This document shows positions 47,111-57,139 of a DNA stretch of 64,000 bases, in pieces (position 1 is the first letter of the stretch; every line of letters starts with the position of its first letter). Under the pieces are notes generated by a model. It saw only the letters and a list, made by a program, of their open reading frames with translations. It was not told where the DNA came from and searched no databases. Source of the DNA: Methylophilaceae bacterium LSUCC0665 (lineage in GTDB: Bacteria; Pseudomonadota; Gammaproteobacteria; Burkholderiales; Methylophilaceae); assembly GCA_024919215.1 (NCBI GenBank), contig CP103437.1:682001-746000 (forward strand), in the 5' to 3' direction. Both the position numbers and the translations under genes were made by a program.

Positions 47111-47931
47111 AACTCCTACTCATCCCCTTTTTAATCTTATTTAATTGTATCGTTCATGCATTACAAATTGGGGATATGACCCCTGACTTTAATGCAAACA
47201 CAACAAAAGGAGATCTTAATTTTTACAAATGGTCTAAAGACAGTTGGGTGGTATTATTTTCTCACCCCGGTGACTTCACTCCCGTCTGTACTACTGAACT
47301 AGCTTATGCCGCTTTTCTGCAACCGGAGTTTGCTGACAAAAATGTCAAGCTTATCGGGCTTAGTGTCGATTCACTTGAAGATCATAGGGAGTGGATCCCG
47401 CACGTGAATGCTTACAAAGATAAAATTAAAACAGAATTCTCGCTAGAAAAATCTTTGGATAAGTTTACTGATGTATTTAAAAGCCGTCCTGATGTGGATT
47501 ACCCAATCATTGCTGACACCTCAATGGAGATTGCAAAAATTTTTGATATGATTCACCCGAATGCTAATCCCAATGAAAGTGCCTTTGGAATCAAACATAA
47601 GGCTACTATAAGATCTGTATATATTATTTCGCCAGACAAGAAGATCCAAACCATCCTCACCTACCCCATGCACGTAGGAAGAAACTTTCATGAAATTCTT
47701 AGGACGGTTGATGCCCTTCAAGTCGCAGATAAATATAAAGTATCTACGCCAGCAAATTGGAATCCTGGGGATGAGGTGATTGTTCCCACCTACATTACCA
47801 ACGACATGATAGAAGAGCATTACTCAACTAATGATTTCACCGAACATCAACAATATTTAAGGATGATTGAACAGCCTGGTTTTTATCAAGGCAATAAAAA
47901 TAGAAATAAAAGCCGGATTTATAAAAAGTAA
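47107..47931 (+). CDS. Exported Prx6-type peroxiredoxin
   Basis: A 274-residue 1-Cys peroxiredoxin: signal peptide (about residues 1-18), then the thioredoxin fold with the peroxidatic site HPGDFTPVCTTE (cysteine at about 59), the Prx6 segment GLSVDSLEDHREWI and a long C-terminal domain. It reduces peroxides. Most Prx6 proteins are cytosolic; the N-terminal signal indicates a periplasmic form, perhaps protecting against peroxide from periplasmic oxidoreductases. It overlaps the upstream gene by 4 bases. Confidence 0.88.
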   Translation: MKLLLIPFLILFNCIVHALQIGDMTPDFNANTTKGDLNFYKWSKDSWVVLFSHPGDFTPVCTTELAYAAFLQPEFADKNVKLIGLSVDSLEDHREWIPHVNAYKDKIKTEFSLEKSLDKFTDVFKSRPDVDYPIIADTSMEIAKIFDMIHPNANPNESAFGIKHKATIRSVYIISPDKKIQTILTYPMHVGRNFHEILRTVDALQVADKYKVSTPANWNPGDEVIVPTYITNDMIEEHYSTNDFTEHQQYLRMIEQPGFYQGNKNRNKSRIYKK

Positions 47932-48756
47932 TTAGTTTAGATCAAGAATTGTTAATGTACCCGCTTTCATATCAGGAACATAAACTTTTTTGTTATCTTG
48001 ACTTAAACTTATATCTGCTGCCGCTTCAAACTTATCACTTACGAGCTCAGCTTTACCATCAATAAGCTTATAAAGCTTGCCTTCTAACCAACTACTTAAA
48101 AAGAAGGTTCCCTTCACTTTAGCAATTCCGTCTCCACCATTAAATCCATCGGCAATTTTCTTGAAAGATTTTTTGTTTAAATCAGCTTGAAAAAACTCAC
48201 CAGCCCAGTCCAAAATATAGAGTGTCTCTCCATCTAAAAGAAGGCCGTTGGGAGCTTTAATTAAATTTCTCTCATCCTCAAATATTGTTTCTATTTCACC
48301 TGTGGTCTTGATTACAAAAATCTGACCTGTGCTCTTAAAATCACCTGAATCAGAGACATATAAATTTCCTTTATCATCCACGTCAATATCATTCAAGAAG
48401 ACCGGACTTCTAGGAAATTGCATGGTGCCTGCATACACAGCAGACGATTTACTTTTTAAATCAACCTCAACCACTACATCTCGATCGGTCACATATAATT
48501 TATTATCAAACAACACCAAACCTTTTGGGTCATATAAATCATCAACGATTGTGATGCGTTTTCCACTTTTATCAATCATTGTGATTTTTCCGTCTTTATC
48601 AACATCCCGCTCACCTATTTCTGAGACGTAAATATTACCGTCCTTATCCTGGGCAACTGATTCTGGCATCTTGAAACCATCGATGACGACATTAGCAAAG
48701 ACTGAGCTTGATAACATACTTAAACTTAATAAAATCCAAAGTAATTTCATAAACAT
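47932..48756 (-). CDS. Exported NHL/SMP-30-like beta-propeller protein
   Basis: A 274-residue protein with a signal peptide (about residues 1-21). The NHL-type blades show repeats such as GNIYVSEIG, NKLYVTDR, GNLYVSDSG, ETLYILDW and KKVYVPD, giving about six blades. The acidic loop DVDKDGKI resembles a calcium site. Function unknown: a lactonase-like or binding role. It follows the 48767 dehydrogenase-like gene by 10 bases. Confidence 0.8.
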   Translation of the reverse strand: MFMKLLWILLSLSMLSSSVFANVVIDGFKMPESVAQDKDGNIYVSEIGERDVDKDGKITMIDKSGKRITIVDDLYDPKGLVLFDNKLYVTDRDVVVEVDLKSKSSAVYAGTMQFPRSPVFLNDIDVDDKGNLYVSDSGDFKSTGQIFVIKTTGEIETIFEDERNLIKAPNGLLLDGETLYILDWAGEFFQADLNKKSFKKIADGFNGGDGIAKVKGTFFLSSWLEGKLYKLIDGKAELVSDKFEAAADISLSQDNKKVYVPDMKAGTLTILDLN

Positions 48757-48766
48757 TCCTAAATAA

Positions 48767-49897
48767 TTAACGTGTTAACTTCCAAACTGGTGATTTTCTT
48801 AGATCAGTAATTAAATAGATATCACCCTTTTGATCAATCTCAAAATCACGAATACGACCTATATCGCCACTAAGAATAACCTCTTCTCCAACAATTTCTC
48901 CATCCTCAAAATCCAATCGGATAAGACTTTCACCATTAAGTGAACAGAGAATTAAATCGCCTTGCCACTCAGGGAAGGTTTTTCCAGTGTAAAATTGTAC
49001 ACTGCTAATTGCCATTGAAGGTACCCAGTTCAGTTTCGTTGACGTAAATTGATCATCAAATGGTGATTTACCAATTTTAATGCCAGTGTATTCGCTACCA
49101 CCCCATGATATATGTTTCCAGCCAAAATTTGCTCCAGGCTGAGCAATCGCAATGTGATCACCCCCTCTAGGACCGTGACTGGAAAATAAAACATCATTTT
49201 CTGGTGTCAAAGTAATTCCTTGTGGATTTCTTACACCGATGGAATATATTTCGGGTAGCCAATCAGGATGAGATGTAAAGTGGGGGTTGTCATTTGGAAC
49301 TGACCCATCTGTTTTAATTCGAATGATGCTGCCTGGATGAGCCTTCGGATCTTGTGCAATCATCTCACCCCCTCGCTCGCCAAAACCGGCATATAGGTTG
49401 TTGTCTTTTATTACGATGCGTGATCCATAGTGCCTATTTTCTTTTAACTTCGGTGAGGCTATCAGAAGATTGTGAAAATCTTTAATTTCATTAGCCTGCA
49501 GCTTACCCTTGGCAATTGCAGAACTCGAAAATTTACCATCATGATTGTAACTGTAAGTAAAATATAGATAGTCGTCTTTTGGATTAAAATAAACATCCAA
49601 CAAACCACCCTGCCTTCCTCCTGGTTTGTATTCAATGTGTTGAATGTTGTGATTGATTTGAGTTTTATCGGCAGTTTTTTTATTAAACCTAAATAAACCA
49701 CCACCTTTTTCTGAAACGATCATCTCTTCATTGCTAATTGAAGTAATGCCCCAGGGATGTTCAAAAGAAACATCGTATTTTTCTAATCTAAAATCTGAGT
49801 TTGTCTTTACATATTTTCTGTAATCACTTATTTTTTGATCAGCAAGAGCCAAGGAAATATGAAAACTCAGAATGAATAAAATTATCTTATTATGCAT
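48767..49897 (-). CDS. PQQ-dependent sugar dehydrogenase-like exported protein (YliI type)
   Basis: About 376 residues with a signal peptide when started at the ATG at 49897; the open frame continues to 49930. Glucose/sorbosone dehydrogenase motifs: HPWGITSI, GGLLDVYFNP, YGSRIVI, GVRNPQGITL and SHGPRGGDHI. It should oxidise a sugar or other alcohol in the periplasm using PQQ. It is a second member of this family in the window (with 23035-24324) and is paired with the NHL protein. Confidence 0.83.
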   Translation of the reverse strand: MHNKIILFILSFHISLALADQKISDYRKYVKTNSDFRLEKYDVSFEHPWGITSISNEEMIVSEKGGGLFRFNKKTADKTQINHNIQHIEYKPGGRQGGLLDVYFNPKDDYLYFTYSYNHDGKFSSSAIAKGKLQANEIKDFHNLLIASPKLKENRHYGSRIVIKDNNLYAGFGERGGEMIAQDPKAHPGSIIRIKTDGSVPNDNPHFTSHPDWLPEIYSIGVRNPQGITLTPENDVLFSSHGPRGGDHIAIAQPGANFGWKHISWGGSEYTGIKIGKSPFDDQFTSTKLNWVPSMAISSVQFYTGKTFPEWQGDLILCSLNGESLIRLDFEDGEIVGEEVILSGDIGRIRDFEIDQKGDIYLITDLRKSPVWKLTR

Positions 49898-50166
49898 ATC
49901 AACTTTAAGCGGCGAATATTGTTTAATCAATTTTACTTAAAAAGTTGAACATTTGTCCCCTATTTATATTTTTGTCATATCAGTTTCATATCGAAAAACA
50001 TAATTTTAAATCAAAAATTAGTTCACATATTTATGAAAAATATTGATGTTGGCTTTGTTAACTATCTATATTCAAGATTATCTCCAAAGCAAAAAATTTA
50101 AAGAGTTATATGGTCAGATAAAAAAATGGGTAATATTTGGATAGATTAAAACTGTCTTAAACTAAA

Positions 50167-50256
50167 TGGCGGAAGAGGTGAGATTCGAACTCACGGTGGG
50201 CGCGAACCCACGTCGGTTTTCAAGACCGGTGCATTAAACCACTCTGCCACTCTTCC
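50167..50256 (-). tRNA. tRNA-Ser (anticodon TGA)
   Basis: A 90-base type II tRNA on the minus strand. The acceptor GGAAGAG begins at 50256, the anticodon loop CTTGAAA contains TGA, a long variable arm built around GTGGGTTCGCGCCCAC follows, and CCA is encoded at 50169-50167. Confidence 0.95.
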
Positions 50257-50294
50257 GTGGTGCAAATTTTATCATAGGTTTGAAATCTGCAAAA

Positions 50295-50807
50295 CTAATC
50301 TTTAAATATTTCTTCATGAAAACCGAAGTACCTGTAATCTTCAATTTTCATTGGATATAAAATCCCATCTAGGTGATCGCATTCATGTTGAACCACACGA
50401 GCATGAAAGTCTTCCACTTTTCTTTCGAATTTATTACCATCAGCATCATAGCCCTCGTATTTGATATGAGTAAACCTTGGAACAACTCCTCTGAGGCCAG
50501 GGACGGATAAACAACCCTCCCAACCATTTTCTTTGTCATCCGACAAGGGTGTGATGACTGGGTTAATGAGGACAGTAAAGGGAACGGAGTCTGCCTCTGG
50601 ATAGCGATCGTTTGTATCAAACCCAAAGATGACTAAACGTTTAAAAACACCAATCTGAGGGGCAGCTAGACCAGCCCCATCATTCGCCTTCATGGTCTCT
50701 TTCATATCCTCAATGAGCGTTTTAAGGTCATCTTTTTCAAAATCTATCGGCTCACTCACCTTGAGCAAATCAGGATTACCCATTTTTAGAATATCTCTAA
50801 TAGCCAT
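50295..50807 (-). CDS. def: Peptide deformylase
   Basis: A 170-residue metallopeptidase removing the N-formyl group from new proteins. All three motifs are present: [10 protein letters not shown] (I), EGCLSVPG (II, metal cysteine) and QHECDHLDG (III, the HExxH variant HECDH). It overlaps the phosphorylase gene upstream by 11 bases. Confidence 0.96.
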   Translation of the reverse strand: MAIRDILKMGNPDLLKVSEPIDFEKDDLKTLIEDMKETMKANDGAGLAAPQIGVFKRLVIFGFDTNDRYPEADSVPFTVLINPVITPLSDDKENGWEGCLSVPGLRGVVPRFTHIKYEGYDADGNKFERKVEDFHARVVQHECDHLDGILYPMKIEDYRYFGFHEEIFKD

Positions 50808-51543
50808 GAGTTTTTACAAGGTGAATAAGGATATCGATGGTATTTTTGATGGTTTGTTCCGAACTGTGGCTAAGCATGGCAGATGTGATTCCCTCTGCAC
50901 TCTCTCCCCTTCCTGCTGCATGATTTGCTACAGGACAGATGGCAACATAGCTTAAATTTAACTCACGAGCTAGCGCTGCCTCTGGCATCGCTGTCATGCC
51001 CACAATCGTTGCTCCATCTTTTTCATAACGATCAATTTCCGCTGCCGTTTCCAATCGAGGTCCTTGGGTTGCTGCATACACGCCTGTGCTAACAAAGTTG
51101 TATTTAAGTTTTTGTACAGACTGAATAATAATTTCTCTTAAACTCATATCATAGGGATAAGTGAGATCAATGTGTTTGACGGGATTCTCTAGCCCGTCAA
51201 AAAAGGTGTTATCTCTTCCATAAGTATAATCAATAATCTGATGGGGAATGACAAAATCTCCTACCTTGATTGAATTTTCAATAGATCCTACTGAAGCAAT
51301 TGAAACAATAGACTTCACGCCAACCGATTGGAGGGCCCAAATATTTGCTCGATAATTAATATTATGAGGAGCCAAAGTATGATTAGCACCATGTCTAGCC
51401 AAGAAAATAACCTCTTTACCACCTAGATTACCAAAAATCAGGGGTTCTGATGGTTGGCCGTAAGGAGTTCTTACAATTTCACGGCGTATTATTTCAAGTC
51501 CCTCAATATTGCCTAGTCCGGATCCACCGATTATTGCTAGCAA
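50797..51543 (-). CDS. mtnP: Methylthioadenosine/methylthioinosine phosphorylase
   Basis: A 248-residue member of the MTAP/PNP family. [10 protein letters not shown] (phosphate loop), [18 protein letters not shown] and [14 protein letters not shown] are typical. It salvages the thioribose moiety and purine from MTA or methylthioinosine; the size fits the MTI phosphorylase clade of proteobacteria. Its start region precedes the divergent hpnC gene by 27 bases. Confidence 0.88.
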   Translation of the reverse strand: MLAIIGGSGLGNIEGLEIIRREIVRTPYGQPSEPLIFGNLGGKEVIFLARHGANHTLAPHNINYRANIWALQSVGVKSIVSIASVGSIENSIKVGDFVIPHQIIDYTYGRDNTFFDGLENPVKHIDLTYPYDMSLREIIIQSVQKLKYNFVSTGVYAATQGPRLETAAEIDRYEKDGATIVGMTAMPEAALARELNLSYVAICPVANHAAGRGESAEGITSAMLSHSSEQTIKNTIDILIHLVKTHGY

Positions 51544-51570
51544 AATAATTTATCCTTATATAATAATTAA

Positions 51571-52410
51571 ATGAGATCAGATAATTATATAAGTCTAAAA
51601 GATAATCAAGTAATCAGAAAGCATTATGAAAACTTTTCTATTGCTAAATTTTTACCCAAGAAAAGTAAAAATGCCATTATTACCATCTATGCTTTTGCTC
51701 GGATTGGAGATGATATTGCAGATGCCGAAAATCTATCAGCAAGAGAAAAGCAATCTCAACTCAAAAAAATGAAATCTCAGTTAGATATGATAAAAAAAAA
51801 CTGTATCCCAAGCGAACCGCTATTTATTGACTTATTTCATCTCATTAAAACTTATAAACTCAATATTCAATTCTTTTATCAACTCATGGATGCTTTTTTT
51901 CAAGACACAATCAAAAAGAAATACAAAAATGAAAAGGAGTTATTTGATTACTACAAAGATGCGGCGCATGCTGCTGGGAAGCTATACCTTCAAGTCAATA
52001 GGCTTGATTCAAAAGCAACGTATGCCCATGCAAATCATATTTGTTCTGCTTTTGCTATGATTGATATGATTCAAGATATCCGTGAAGATCTCAATAAAAG
52101 TCGAGTTTATCTGCCAGAATCATTGATTAAACAATATCAAATTAATGTTCCAGCTCTTCAAAAAGGGCAATTTCTTGGAAATTGGGAAAATTTTAAAAAT
52201 TATTGGACTGATCAAATCAATAATCGCTTAATATTAGGAAAAGACATTCTTAACTATGGAAATTGGCGTTTTAAATTTGAAATGAAATTATTAATATCAG
52301 CTGGCCTCATGCTTAGTCAAAAAATCAAAAAAGAAAAAAATCCATTCCACATAAAAATGAATGCAATAAGCTGGTTTATTGTTTTTACTAAGGCTTTTTT
52401 CCTGCGATGA
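51571..52410 (+). CDS. hpnC: Squalene synthase subunit HpnC (presqualene route)
   Basis: A 279-residue trans-isoprenyl diphosphate synthase. The first aspartate-rich motif is DDIADAE (about residues 47-53), and the second is in DMIQDIREDLNKSRVYLP (about 168-185). HpnC converts hydroxysqualene-type intermediates made by HpnD toward squalene. It overlaps hpnD by 4 bases. HpnE (the final desaturase-like step) and shc are not in the window. Confidence 0.9.
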   Translation: MRSDNYISLKDNQVIRKHYENFSIAKFLPKKSKNAIITIYAFARIGDDIADAENLSAREKQSQLKKMKSQLDMIKKNCIPSEPLFIDLFHLIKTYKLNIQFFYQLMDAFFQDTIKKKYKNEKELFDYYKDAAHAAGKLYLQVNRLDSKATYAHANHICSAFAMIDMIQDIREDLNKSRVYLPESLIKQYQINVPALQKGQFLGNWENFKNYWTDQINNRLILGKDILNYGNWRFKFEMKLLISAGLMLSQKIKKEKNPFHIKMNAISWFIVFTKAFFLR

Positions 52411-53249
52411 CTCCAGATCAGTATTGCAAAAAGAAACTCAAAGAAAGTAAGACCAACTTCGCCCTGCCTTTTCTCTTTCTAAATTCACAAAAGAAAAAGG
52501 CTCTGATTGCTCTGTACGCCTTTTGCCGTGAAGTAGATGATATTGCAGATAATTGTATTGAATATGAGGTTGGTTTAGCAAAATTAAACTGGTGGTACTC
52601 TGAAATCAACAATTTATACCAAGACAATCCTCAACATCCAGTAACCAAAGCCCTTTTAGAGCCGATTAAAAAATTTAATTTAAATCAGAATTACTTTATA
52701 GAAATCATTGATGGCATGAAAATGGATCTGAATTTTAATCGCTATCAAGATTTCAAGCAATTGCAACTATATACCTATCGAGCAGCCTCGGTTGTTGGTA
52801 TTTTAGCGGCTCATATATTTGGGTTTGAGAACAAAAAAACATTAGATTATGCCCATAATCTGGGTATCGCACTTCAATTAACAAACATTATCCGAGATGT
52901 GGGCGAAGATATACGAAGAAATAGAATTTACATTCCATTAAATGACTTAAAACAATTTGATATTGATGAAAAAGATTTTAAAAGCAATATAGACAACCAA
53001 AAACTTATCAATCTAATGAAATATCAAATTGCACGAGCCAGATCATTCTATCGCAAGGCTTTTTCATTGTTACCAACAGAAGATAAAACCAATCAACTTC
53101 CTGGCATGATGATGGGTTACATTTACTATGATTTATTACTGTCGATTGAGGAAGGTAATTTATCCAATATTCTTAACGAGCGAACCCAGCTCACACCGAT
53201 AAGAAAAGGTTATATAATATTAAAAACAATAATAAAAATAATAACTTAG
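52407..53249 (+). CDS. hpnD: Presqualene diphosphate synthase HpnD
   Basis: A 280-residue enzyme joining two farnesyl diphosphates to presqualene diphosphate. DDIADN (about residues 45-50) and IRDVGEDIRRNRIYIP (about 160-175) are the two Mg/diphosphate motifs, with a YTYRAASVVG segment between them. It is coupled to hpnC. Phytoene synthase is a related possibility, but the HpnC partner favours squalene. Confidence 0.92.
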   Translation: MTPDQYCKKKLKESKTNFALPFLFLNSQKKKALIALYAFCREVDDIADNCIEYEVGLAKLNWWYSEINNLYQDNPQHPVTKALLEPIKKFNLNQNYFIEIIDGMKMDLNFNRYQDFKQLQLYTYRAASVVGILAAHIFGFENKKTLDYAHNLGIALQLTNIIRDVGEDIRRNRIYIPLNDLKQFDIDEKDFKSNIDNQKLINLMKYQIARARSFYRKAFSLLPTEDKTNQLPGMMMGYIYYDLLLSIEEGNLSNILNERTQLTPIRKGYIILKTIIKIIT

Positions 53250-53274
53250 AATAATATTTTCATTTAAATTATTA

Positions 53275-54639
53275 CTATTTAAAAGCCTCGTTTAATGCAT
53301 TTTTGATATTATCAACAGGAATTAATTCGACATCATGAACAGTTTTTTTAGGTAGATTCTTTCTTGGTAAAATTATCCTTTTAAAGCCTAATTTTATAGC
53401 TTCCTGAATTCGCTCCTGCCCTCGTACAACTGGCCTTACTTCTCCTCCTAGACCAACCTCTCCAAAAATAAGAGTTTTGCTATGCAACTGTTTTTCTTGC
53501 AATGAAGACGCGATGGCAATCAAAACAGCTAAATCAACTCCTGGTTCCGCAATTTTAACCCCTCCAACCGCATTTAAGAAGACATCATGGGTATGACACG
53601 ATAAACCTAAGTGTTTATTTAACACCGCTAAGATCATCGATATTCTATTACTCTCCAAGCCAACCGATAATCTCTTCGGAGAGGATTGCTTTGATTCATC
53701 CACCAGCGCCTGGAGTTCGATGAGAATTGGTCTGGTCCCTTCTTGCATGACAGTAACCACTGAGCCTGCTTGGTCAAAAGAGGTTTCTGATAAAAATATA
53801 GCTGAGGGGTTTAAGATCTCTTTTAAACCCCTTTCAGTCATTGCATAAATACCCAGTTCATTCACTGCGCCATATCTATTTTTAATTGATCTTACTAAGC
53901 GAAAAGAGGAGTTTGATTCTCCTTCAAAATATAAGACTGTATCCACAATATGTTCTAGCACTCTTGGGCCTGCTATCGAGCCTTCCTTGGTCACATGGCC
54001 CACAAAGATCATACTGACATCATTCGCTTTAGCCACTCTTGTCAATTGTGCAGCACATTCCCTTACCTGAGATACCGAACCTGGGGCTGAGTTGAGCTCC
54101 TCAGAAAAAAGGGTTTGAATTGAGTCAATGACCACTACGCTAGGTTTTTCTTTCTCAATGACTGTAATAATGTTGTTCAAATTTATTTCAGACAGCACTA
54201 AAAGATCAGAGACCTCCAAATCTAACCTTCTTGCTCGCATAGCAACCTGCTCAATAGATTCCTCGCCCGTAATGTAGATTACTGTTAATTCTTGATTTGG
54301 ATTTTTTGTTAGAGAAGATAAAGCCTGAATTAACAACGTAGATTTTCCAATGCCAGGATCTCCCCCAATCAATGTCACACCACCAGGAACAAGCCCTCCA
54401 CCTAAAACACGATCAAGCTCTCCATTGTTAGTTGGATGCCTAAATATTTCGTTAATTTCTACTTCATTAATATTAATAAGATTAGATTTTTTGTTTAATG
54501 ACTTAAAACGGGATGTTGAGGCCTGTAAGACTTGCTCCTCCAGACAATTCCACTCAAAACAATGTGGGCATTGGCCTTGCCATTTCGAAGAATGACCACC
54601 GCATTGTTGGCACTGGTATAAGGTCTTTGATTTAGCCAT
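53275..54639 (-). CDS. radA: DNA repair protein RadA
   Basis: A 454-residue protein: N-terminal C4 zinc finger (CQQC ... CPHC), a RecA-like ATPase with Walker A GGDPGIGKST (about residues 91-100), the KNRYG motif (about 255) and a Lon-like C-terminal domain. It drives branch migration in recombination. It overlaps alr by 8 bases. Confidence 0.96.
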   Translation of the reverse strand: MAKSKTLYQCQQCGGHSSKWQGQCPHCFEWNCLEEQVLQASTSRFKSLNKKSNLININEVEINEIFRHPTNNGELDRVLGGGLVPGGVTLIGGDPGIGKSTLLIQALSSLTKNPNQELTVIYITGEESIEQVAMRARRLDLEVSDLLVLSEINLNNIITVIEKEKPSVVVIDSIQTLFSEELNSAPGSVSQVRECAAQLTRVAKANDVSMIFVGHVTKEGSIAGPRVLEHIVDTVLYFEGESNSSFRLVRSIKNRYGAVNELGIYAMTERGLKEILNPSAIFLSETSFDQAGSVVTVMQEGTRPILIELQALVDESKQSSPKRLSVGLESNRISMILAVLNKHLGLSCHTHDVFLNAVGGVKIAEPGVDLAVLIAIASSLQEKQLHSKTLIFGEVGLGGEVRPVVRGQERIQEAIKLGFKRIILPRKNLPKKTVHDVELIPVDNIKNALNEAFK

Positions 54640-55705
54640 AATTTATATCAATAGGTACCCTAGATGCTGATGAGATCGCACACAAGAGCTCATAGCCAAC
54701 TGTTTTGGCATTATGAGCCACTTCATCGACACTCAACTGTTCTCCCCATAGCTCAACCATAGAGCCATAATTTACATTTCCTAGATCAGTAATGTCTACT
54801 GCAAGCATATCCATAGATACCCTGCCAACTGTACTGGTTTTAACTCCATCAATAAGCACAGGTGTTCCGGTTGGAGCATGTCTTGGATAACCATCCGCAT
54901 ATCCACAAGCTACAATCGCAATCCTCATATCTTTATTGGCAATAAATTCTTGACCGTAGCCAACATTCTCTCCCTTTTTAATTTCCTGAATAGAAATTAC
55001 CTCTGAACGGAGAGTCATGACGGGTTTTAAATTAGGTATCTTTTGTGAAAAATCGAATGGACTTGCTCCATACAACATAATTCCTGGCCTAACCCAGTCT
55101 GCATGTGTCTTATTATCAGAAATCAGAGCCGCAGAATTTGCAAGAGAGAATGGCTCGTTGTAATCATTCATTAATTTTTCAATCTCTTGATACTGTTGAT
55201 CAGTACCATTGGTTTTATCAGCATTGGCAAAATGACTCATAAATACAATCTCATTGATACGATCATCATTCTTTAGCTGATTGTAGACTTTTGAGATTGA
55301 TTTAACTGAAAAACCAAGTCGGTTCATGCCCGTATTTACTTTTAAGTGAATATCAATCCGCTTATCATGCGGAAGCTGTCTTAATAATGCCAACTGGTAA
55401 TCATTATGGACCACCAAATCAAAATGGTAAGCCGCAGCAATTTTCAGATCTTCCTCATCAAAAGCACCTTCTAGCAACAAGATTTTTTTATCAAACCCAG
55501 CCTCTCGAATCTCAATAGCATCTTCAATGGTGAGCACAGAAAAAGCATCTGCATCATTAAAGGCGCCTGCCATGAGAGTTAAGCCATGTCCGTATGCATT
55601 GGCTTTGAGTGTTGCCATAATTTTTGATGAGGGTGCTAGAGATTTCACATAATTTAAATTATGTTTCGCATTTTCAAGATTAATGAGAGCTTTTAGAGGT
55701 CGCAT
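54632..55705 (-). CDS. alr: Alanine racemase
   Basis: A 357-residue fold-type III PLP enzyme making D-alanine for peptidoglycan. The PLP lysine lies in ATLKANAYGHG (about K34), and the second active-site tyrosine is in MLYGASPF. It overlaps dnaB by one base. Confidence 0.96.
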   Translation of the reverse strand: MRPLKALINLENAKHNLNYVKSLAPSSKIMATLKANAYGHGLTLMAGAFNDADAFSVLTIEDAIEIREAGFDKKILLLEGAFDEEDLKIAAAYHFDLVVHNDYQLALLRQLPHDKRIDIHLKVNTGMNRLGFSVKSISKVYNQLKNDDRINEIVFMSHFANADKTNGTDQQYQEIEKLMNDYNEPFSLANSAALISDNKTHADWVRPGIMLYGASPFDFSQKIPNLKPVMTLRSEVISIQEIKKGENVGYGQEFIANKDMRIAIVACGYADGYPRHAPTGTPVLIDGVKTSTVGRVSMDMLAVDITDLGNVNYGSMVELWGEQLSVDEVAHNAKTVGYELLCAISSASRVPIDINYG

Positions 55706-57081
55706 TAGTCAGGAATATCATAGCCTACAGGGTTGGCATAATTTTCAAATTTTGTATATTCCCCCAAGAATGTCAATTTCACCCTGCCTACAGGACCGTT
55801 TCTTTGTTTAGCTAGGATAATTTCAGCAATCCCTTTGTCAGGTGTTTCAGGGTTATATACTTCATCACGATAGATAAACATAATGACATCAGCATCTTGT
55901 TCAATTGCACCTGATTCTCTTAAATCTGACATAACTGGACGCTTATCCGGTCTTTGCTCCACACTTCGATTCAATTGTGATAAAGCGATAACTGGAACGT
56001 TGAGCTCTTTAGCTAATGCTTTTAAAGATCGAGAAATTTCAGATATCTCAGTGGCTCGATTTTCGGTCGATCCAGCCGAACCCATTAATTGCAAGTAATC
56101 AATCACAATAAGACCCAATCTACCACACTGTTTATGAAGTCTTCTGGCACGAGCTCTCACTTCATAAGGATTTAACGCGGATCCTTCATCAATAAAAATT
56201 GGCGCCTCATTAAGCTGACCGAGAGCGTAAGATAATTTTTCCCAGTCATTATCATCTAACTGACCTGTTCTCATCTTGTGCTGATTTAACTTGCCCACAG
56301 ATCCAATTAATCTAGATACTAGTTGTGTTGACCCCATCTCCATGGAAAAAACCGCAGATGGCAAACCTGTATCTATGGCAACATATTCACAGATGTTCAA
56401 AGCAAGCGAAGTTTTTCCCATAGATGGACGACCAGCAATAATGATTAAGTCACCTGGTTGTAAGCCTGAAGTCATCATATCCAGATCTTTATAACCGGTT
56501 GGAATTCCAGTCACATCAGAGGGATTATCTCTTTGAAATAATTGGTCAATTCTTTCAGCAACCTGAGGTAATAATTCTTTAATATCAGTAAATCCGATTC
56601 GATCATTTTTTCCAGCCTCAGCGATTTGAAAAATTTTTGACTCAGACTCATCTAACAATTGCTGAGCATCCCTTCCTTGAGGTGACAAGGCATTATCAAC
56701 AATATCAGTTCCAACCTCAACTAGACTTCGCATGATTGATCGCTCTCTGATAATCTGAGCATACCCTCTAATATTTGCAGCCGTAGGTGTACTTTCAGCG
56801 AGAAGTCCTAAATATTCAAGGCCGCCAACTGTATTTAATTCTGAATTCGATTCAAGAGACTCACCAACGGTAACTATATCTGCAGGTTGAGATCTTTCAA
56901 TTAATCGGTGAATGTGTTGATAGATAATTTGATGATCTTGTCGGTAAAAATCTTTAACTGAGACTATATCTGCGACTTTATCTAGTGCTTCATTATCAAT
57001 TAACAAACCTCCAAGTAAAGACTGCTCAGCCTCTAATGAATGGGGTGGAAGTCTTAATTTGCTAATAGAATCGTCGGCCAT
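55705..57081 (-). CDS. dnaB: Replicative DNA helicase DnaB
   Basis: A 458-residue helicase: N-terminal primase-interaction domain (about residues 1-150), then a RecA-like ATPase with Walker A GRPSMGKTS (about 215-223) and IDYLQLM Walker B. It unwinds DNA at the replication fork. A terminator separates it from rplI upstream. Confidence 0.97.
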   Translation of the reverse strand: MADDSISKLRLPPHSLEAEQSLLGGLLIDNEALDKVADIVSVKDFYRQDHQIIYQHIHRLIERSQPADIVTVGESLESNSELNTVGGLEYLGLLAESTPTAANIRGYAQIIRERSIMRSLVEVGTDIVDNALSPQGRDAQQLLDESESKIFQIAEAGKNDRIGFTDIKELLPQVAERIDQLFQRDNPSDVTGIPTGYKDLDMMTSGLQPGDLIIIAGRPSMGKTSLALNICEYVAIDTGLPSAVFSMEMGSTQLVSRLIGSVGKLNQHKMRTGQLDDNDWEKLSYALGQLNEAPIFIDEGSALNPYEVRARARRLHKQCGRLGLIVIDYLQLMGSAGSTENRATEISEISRSLKALAKELNVPVIALSQLNRSVEQRPDKRPVMSDLRESGAIEQDADVIMFIYRDEVYNPETPDKGIAEIILAKQRNGPVGRVKLTFLGEYTKFENYANPVGYDIPD

Positions 57082-57100
57082 TTATTGATTATAAACGATA

Positions 57101-57125
57101 AAAAAAAGGCTGCCAGTGGCAGCCT
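57101..57125 (-). terminator. Terminator of the rpsF-rplI operon
   Basis: On the minus strand AGGCTGCC-ACT-GGCAGCCT followed by a T run forms a perfect 8-bp stem directly after rplI. Confidence 0.9.
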
Positions 57126-57139
57126 AATAAAATAAATTT

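Noticed and set aside
50034-50103. 22-codon plus-strand ORF upstream of tRNA-Ser
   Set aside because: Very short, no ribosome binding site, no recognisable sequence.
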